Positions 60,479 to 64,000 of a stretch of 64,000 nt of DNA are shown here, piece by piece. A model generated the notes under the pieces. It was not told the DNA's origin and did no database searches. It saw only the letters and a program-made list of their open reading frames with translations. Both the position numbers and the translations under genes were made by a program. The stretch's first letter is position 1; each line of letters opens with the position of its first letter. This DNA is from Pandoraea faecigallinarum (GTDB lineage: Bacteria; Pseudomonadota; Gammaproteobacteria; Burkholderiales; Burkholderiaceae), in NCBI RefSeq assembly GCF_001029105.3, contig NZ_CP011807.3:2046001-2110000 (forward strand), written 5' to 3'.

Positions 60479-61546
60479 ATGGCTGGATCGCGTCGTCTTC
60501 CCGAAACCTGGTTCCGCCGCGGCCTCTGGCTGATCGCCGTGCTGTTCGCGGCGTTTCTCATTGGCCTTGGCGGCCTGGTCGTCGACAAATTGCCGGGCGT
60601 CGCGCCTGCGCCCACGCTGGCGTCGTTCGTCGATCCCGCACAGGCCCAGCGTGCCGATGCCGCCATCAAGCAAGCGCAAGCACAGCTCGAAGACATCGAG
60701 AGTCAGCTGGAGACGGCACGCTTGCAACTCAAGGCGCGCAGCACGGCGTATCGCAATGCACGGGAGTCGTTCAACGATTGGGTGGCCACGCGCACCGCGA
60801 CGGCGCAGGCCAGCCAGGATGCCGAACTCGTCTCACGCACCCGCGCCCTCGACACGCTCAAGGCGGCCGAGCGCGACGCGCAGACCCGGATCGACGCTCT
60901 CGAAGCGAGACATCTCGATGCCCAGCGCGCAGTCGAGGCGGCACGCACGGCGCGCTTTGCGCTGAATGAGGCGGCGGGCGAGCAGCTGGCGGCGATCCAG
61001 CGTTCGCAGGAGTTGAAGGTTTTCGGCATCCGGCTGGCGTTGACGCTGCCGTTGCTCGCGATTGCGGGCTGGTTGTTCGTGCGTCAACGCAAGAGCACCT
61101 GGTGGCCATTCGTATGGGGCTTCGTCTTCTTCGCGCTGTTCGCGTTTTTCGTGGAACTGGTGCCGTATCTGCCGGACTACGGCGGCTATGTCAGATACCT
61201 CGTCGGTATCGTGCTCACGGTATCGATCGGCCGCTATGCCATCGTCTCCTTGCAGCGCTATCTCGCCAGGCAGAAAGCGGAAGAGCAGTTGCCGGACGAA
61301 GAGCGTCGCAAGACGTTGTCCTACGATCTGGCGCAGGCGCGTCTGGCGAAGTCGGTGTGTCCGGGGTGCGAACGTCCGGTGAAGCTCGACGACCCCGATC
61401 GCGACTATTGCGTGCACTGCGGCATCTGTCTGTTCGACCGTTGCGGCACGTGCAACACGCGCAAAAACGCATTCGCGCATTTCTGCCATCGCTGCGGCGC
61501 GCGCGCCATCGGCGTGAATGCCGATCCGCAGGCGCGCGTCGTTTAG
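60479..61546 (+). CDS. Membrane protein with coiled coil and C-terminal zinc ribbon, 355 aa
   Basis: Not assigned to a named family. One membrane helix near the N-terminus (about 14-36). A coiled-coil-like region at about 50-180 (QAQAQLEDIESQLETARLQ). Three more membrane helices at about 183-262. Then a cytoplasmic or periplasmic Zn-binding end with four CxxC/CxxC-like pairs: CPGC, CVHC, CGTC and CHRC. It may act in envelope organisation. Start follows GGGAGGG; 15 bp after rpiA, so a shared transcript is likely. Confidence 0.8.
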   Translation: MAGSRRLPETWFRRGLWLIAVLFAAFLIGLGGLVVDKLPGVAPAPTLASFVDPAQAQRADAAIKQAQAQLEDIESQLETARLQLKARSTAYRNARESFNDWVATRTATAQASQDAELVSRTRALDTLKAAERDAQTRIDALEARHLDAQRAVEAARTARFALNEAAGEQLAAIQRSQELKVFGIRLALTLPLLAIAGWLFVRQRKSTWWPFVWGFVFFALFAFFVELVPYLPDYGGYVRYLVGIVLTVSIGRYAIVSLQRYLARQKAEEQLPDEERRKTLSYDLAQARLAKSVCPGCERPVKLDDPDRDYCVHCGICLFDRCGTCNTRKNAFAHFCHRCGARAIGVNADPQARVV

Positions 61547-61578
61547 TTGGCGCGCCGCGCGAGGCGTGGTGTCAGAGA

Positions 61579-61857
61579 TTACTCGGCGCTGGGAGGCGGC
61601 ACGTAACCTTGTGCCACATCGGCGCCCTCGCCGAAGAAGTACTTTTCGGTTTGCTTGACGAGATATTGGCGGGCGCGCGGATCGGCCATGTTGAGGCGGT
61701 TCTCGTTGATCAGCATCGTTTGCTGCTTGAGCCAGCCGGCCCAGGCTTCCTTGGAGACGCTTTCCCAGAGGCGCTTGCCGAGTTCACCGGGCATCGGCGG
61801 AAAATCGAGACCTTCGGCTTCCTTGCCGAGTTTGATGCATTGAACCATGCGGGCCAT
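61579..61857 (-). CDS. yggX: Fe(2+)-trafficking/oxidative damage protection protein YggX
   Basis: A 92-aa cytoplasmic protein of the YggX family, linked to protection of iron-sulfur clusters and to iron handling. It starts [21 protein letters not shown] with the invariant Cys7, and continues [31 protein letters not shown], the typical block. Start follows AAGGAGTCC. It lies between the convergent zinc-ribbon protein and argA. Confidence 0.96.
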   Translation of the reverse strand: MARMVQCIKLGKEAEGLDFPPMPGELGKRLWESVSKEAWAGWLKQQTMLINENRLNMADPRARQYLVKQTEKYFFGEGADVAQGYVPPPSAE

Positions 61858-62033
61858 GAGGGGACTCCTTCGTGATCGTCGTATGTCGTGTGAATGGGGG
61901 GCTGCGGCTCATGCCGGATTGCCGGAACGGTCATGGGCAAGCGGGCATAGGCGGCGGCTGATATCCGGATATGGGGGCAGGGGGCGCGGATGCAAGGGAA
62001 AGCTCCCCGGCGGCGCGGCACCTGCCGTGCCGG

Positions 62034-63383
62034 TTACAACTTCTTGATGAGCACCAGCGAGCGGCGCTGCCAGTTGTAAAGGCGGCGGCGGTCCGCAGGC
62101 AGATCGTCGACGCCGGCCTTGACGAAGCCGCGCTTGAGGAACCAGTGCTCGGTGCGGGTCGTGAGCACGAACAGTCGCTCCAGGCCGCGTGCGCGAGCAC
62201 GTTGCTCGATGTGCTTGAGCAGGCGTTCCCCGTCGCCCGAACCCTGGGCTTCCGGGTCCACCGTCAGGCAGGCCATCTCGCCGATGCGTTCGCTCGGATA
62301 GGGGTAAAGCGCTGCGCAACCGAACAGACGTCCGTCGTGCTCGATGACCGAGAAATGGTCGATGTCGCGTTCCAGTTGGTGGCGGCCGCGCCGTACCAGC
62401 GTGCCGTCGGCTTCCAGGGGTTCGATGAGTTGCAGAATCCCGCCGACGTCGTCGATGGTCGCTTCGCGCAGGCTTTCGAGATTCTCGTACGAGATCATCG
62501 TGCCGACGCCGTCGTGTGAAAAGAGTTCGAGCAGCATGCTGCCGTCGAGCGAGAACGGCACGATGTGCGCACGGCCTACGCCGGCGCGGCAGGCGCGTGT
62601 CGCGTACTTCAGATAGAAGGCCGATTCGCGATCGATGGTGCCTTGCGATTGCATGCGTTGCGCGTCTTCGAGCGTCAGTTCGCGCTGCAACTCGTTGTAT
62701 TCGTTGAGAACGCCAGGTATCTCGGTAATGAAGATCAGCTTGTCCGCACGTAGCGCGATCGCGGCGGACGACGCCACATCTTCCATCGTCAGGTTGAACG
62801 ACTGGCCGGTGGGCGAGAAGCCGAGCGGCGAGAGCAGCACGATCTTGCCGTTCGAGAGCGACAGACGGATCGATTCGGCGTCGACCTTGCGAACCACGCC
62901 GGTGTGCTGGAAATCCACGCCATCGACCACGCCGACCGGGCGCCCGGTGACGAAGTTGCCCGACACGACGCTGATGCGTGCATTGCCCATCGGCGTGTTC
63001 GGCAGCCCCTGGCTGATCGACGCCTCGATATCCAGACGCAGTTCGCCCGCGGCTTCCTTCACGGCTTCGAGGGCGGCGGCGTCCGTAATGCGCAATTGCT
63101 GGGCAAAGTGCGATTCGATGTGTCGCAGGCGCATCTGCTCCTCGACCTGAGGACGCGAGCCGTGCACCAGCACGATGTGCATGCCCATGGCGCAGAGCAG
63201 CGCGACGTCCTGAATCAGGGAGTCGAGTCCGCCGGCCGCGACCAGTTCGCCGCCAAAGGCGACCACGAAGGTCTTGTCACGGAATGCATGAATGTATGGG
63301 GCGACCGAGCGCAGCCAGTCCACGAACTGGGCTTGATGGGCGGTCTCTTCGTCTTGTAGGGCGGGGTCGGGTTCGGTCAGCAT
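62034..63383 (-). CDS. argA: Amino-acid N-acetyltransferase (N-acetylglutamate synthase)
   Basis: A 449-aa protein that acetylates glutamate with acetyl-CoA, first step of arginine synthesis. N-terminal amino-acid-kinase-like domain (FVVAFGGELVAAGG, GMHIVLVHGSRPQVE) binds arginine and gives feedback control. C-terminal GNAT domain with CLTVDPEAQGSGDGERLL (acetyl-CoA loop Q/RxxGxG as QGSGDG). Start at 63383 (MLTEPDPALQDEE). Divergent from hrpA with only 44 bp between. Confidence 0.95.
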   Translation of the reverse strand: MLTEPDPALQDEETAHQAQFVDWLRSVAPYIHAFRDKTFVVAFGGELVAAGGLDSLIQDVALLCAMGMHIVLVHGSRPQVEEQMRLRHIESHFAQQLRITDAAALEAVKEAAGELRLDIEASISQGLPNTPMGNARISVVSGNFVTGRPVGVVDGVDFQHTGVVRKVDAESIRLSLSNGKIVLLSPLGFSPTGQSFNLTMEDVASSAAIALRADKLIFITEIPGVLNEYNELQRELTLEDAQRMQSQGTIDRESAFYLKYATRACRAGVGRAHIVPFSLDGSMLLELFSHDGVGTMISYENLESLREATIDDVGGILQLIEPLEADGTLVRRGRHQLERDIDHFSVIEHDGRLFGCAALYPYPSERIGEMACLTVDPEAQGSGDGERLLKHIEQRARARGLERLFVLTTRTEHWFLKRGFVKAGVDDLPADRRRLYNWQRRSLVLIKKL

Positions 63384-63409
63384 GGGTGTACGTGCGCAAA
63401 CATGCGCAG

Positions 63410-63419
63410 ATTATATAAT
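63410..63419. promoter_or_regulatory. Palindromic -10-like element ATTATATAAT
   Basis: A self-complementary element containing TATAAT on both strands. It is the only AT-rich patch in the 44-bp gap between argA and hrpA, so it may be the -10 of both divergent promoters. That would leave hrpA with almost no leader. Confidence 0.4.
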
Positions 63420-63427
63420 GCGCGCCC

Positions 63428-64000
63428 ATGGCAAGTGATGAACGAAATCGACAATCGAAGCCCCCGAAGCCGAAAGTGACGGTGCCGGGGCATACGCGTG
63501 CTCAAACGACGGGCAGTGCGCAACCGGATCGCGCTCGCATCCCGACGGAAAAGGGTGGAAAGAGCGGAAAGGGCGGACCGGCAGCCCCGGGCGCCGGACG
63601 CGAGCGCGATGGCGCGCGGCGCATGCCACCCGCCGAACGGGCCGAGCGGATCGAGCGTGAGGCGCAGCGGCTGGCCGCGCGTCAGGCCGCCGCCAACCGC
63701 GTGCCCGGGATCACGTTCCCCGAGGCATTGCCCGTATCGGGCCGCCGCGAAGAGATCGCGCGCGCCATTGCCGGCCATCAGGTCGTCATCGTGAGCGGTG
63801 AGACCGGCTCCGGCAAAACCACCCAACTGCCCAAGATATGCCTCGCACTCGGACGCGGTCTGGGCGCGGGCGGCACAGGCCTCATCGGCCACACCCAGCC
63901 GCGGCGCATTGCCGCATCGGCCACCGCGCGCCGGATCGCCGACGAGTTGAACACGCCGCTGGGCGAGATCGTCGGCTTCAAGGTGCGCTTTAACGACACG
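63428..64000 (+). CDS. hrpA: ATP-dependent RNA helicase HrpA, N-terminal part (cut by the window)
   Basis: First 191 codons, still open at the window end. Residues 1-90 are a basic, Lys/Gly/Arg/Pro-rich extension ([18 protein letters not shown]). Helicase core starts near [20 protein letters not shown], with Walker [25 protein letters not shown] split between 122 and 135, then motif Ia [18 protein letters not shown] and GFKVRF. DEAH/RHA-type helicases of this length act on structured RNA. Start ATG at 63428. Confidence 0.93.
   Translation, partial: MASDERNRQSKPPKPKVTVPGHTRAQTTGSAQPDRARIPTEKGGKSGKGGPAAPGAGRERDGARRMPPAERAERIEREAQRLAARQAAANRVPGITFPEALPVSGRREEIARAIAGHQVVIVSGETGSGKTTQLPKICLALGRGLGAGGTGLIGHTQPRRIAASATARRIADELNTPLGEIVGFKVRFNDT

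Overview
The window is one continuous piece of a GC-rich beta-proteobacterial chromosome, most likely Burkholderiaceae and probably Pandoraea or a close relative. This is inferred from gene content: a DUF4148 secreted protein, the rnr-rlmB pair, an argA with a kinase-like N-terminus, a second stand-alone fusA, and strong GC bias at third codon positions. No similarity search was run. Almost all genes are ordinary chromosomal housekeeping or metabolic genes. There are no insertion sequences, phage genes, CRISPR arrays or rRNA genes.

Layout. 0-5.4 kb: cold-shock gene, diguanylate cyclase with an intact I-site, AEC permease with a GntR regulator, and several tiny unknown genes. 6-12 kb: S-formylglutathione hydrolase, pyridoxal kinase pdxY, a solitary EF-G and a chemotaxis receptor. 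12.2-13.8 kb: a five-Asp-box repeat protein paired with a MoaD/ThiS-like sulfur-carrier-type protein ending in Gly-Gly. 15-15.4 kb: three identical tRNA-Lys(CTT) genes, each followed by its own terminator-like hairpin, behind one strong promoter. 15.4-18.2 kb: small proteins, a LysE exporter and a rhodanese. 18.2-23.2 kb: nitrogen regulon core glnA-glnL-glnG with NtrC-type dyads and a textbook sigma-54 promoter. 23.3-28.7 kb: rfbD, a 1047-residue pentapeptide-repeat protein carrying an in-frame 9-bp minisatellite, and a PilZ protein.

28.7-38.4 kb holds repair, riboflavin, antiporter and rRNA-modification genes, plus a FadR-type-controlled cluster that looks like the last steps of non-phosphorylative L-fucose breakdown. 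38.6-44.7 kb is a tightly overlapped six-gene operon on the minus strand: AraC regulator, AhpD/CMD-like protein, acyl-CoA-dehydrogenase-like flavoprotein and a complete NitT/TauT-type ABC importer. 44.9-48.2 kb is a 3-kb LysR/SDR/LysR block bounded by two 184-bp direct repeats, each containing a complete tRNA-Leu(CAG) gene, its terminator and its leader. 48.5-52.1 kb is rnr-rlmB. 58.6-64 kb holds tal/rpiA (divergent), a zinc-ribbon membrane protein, yggX, argA and the start of hrpA.

The least explained part is 52.1-58.1 kb: two large, adjacent, co-oriented genes (842 and 1136 aa) that I recognise only as diverged paralogues of each other. Both have a disordered-looking N-terminus, a shared central region and an Ala/Arg/Gln-rich probable coiled-coil tail. 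They are the best candidates for an undescribed two-protein system, possibly secreted effectors. Short tandem expansions (9-17 bp units) recur across the window in intergenic DNA and in non-conserved protein segments.
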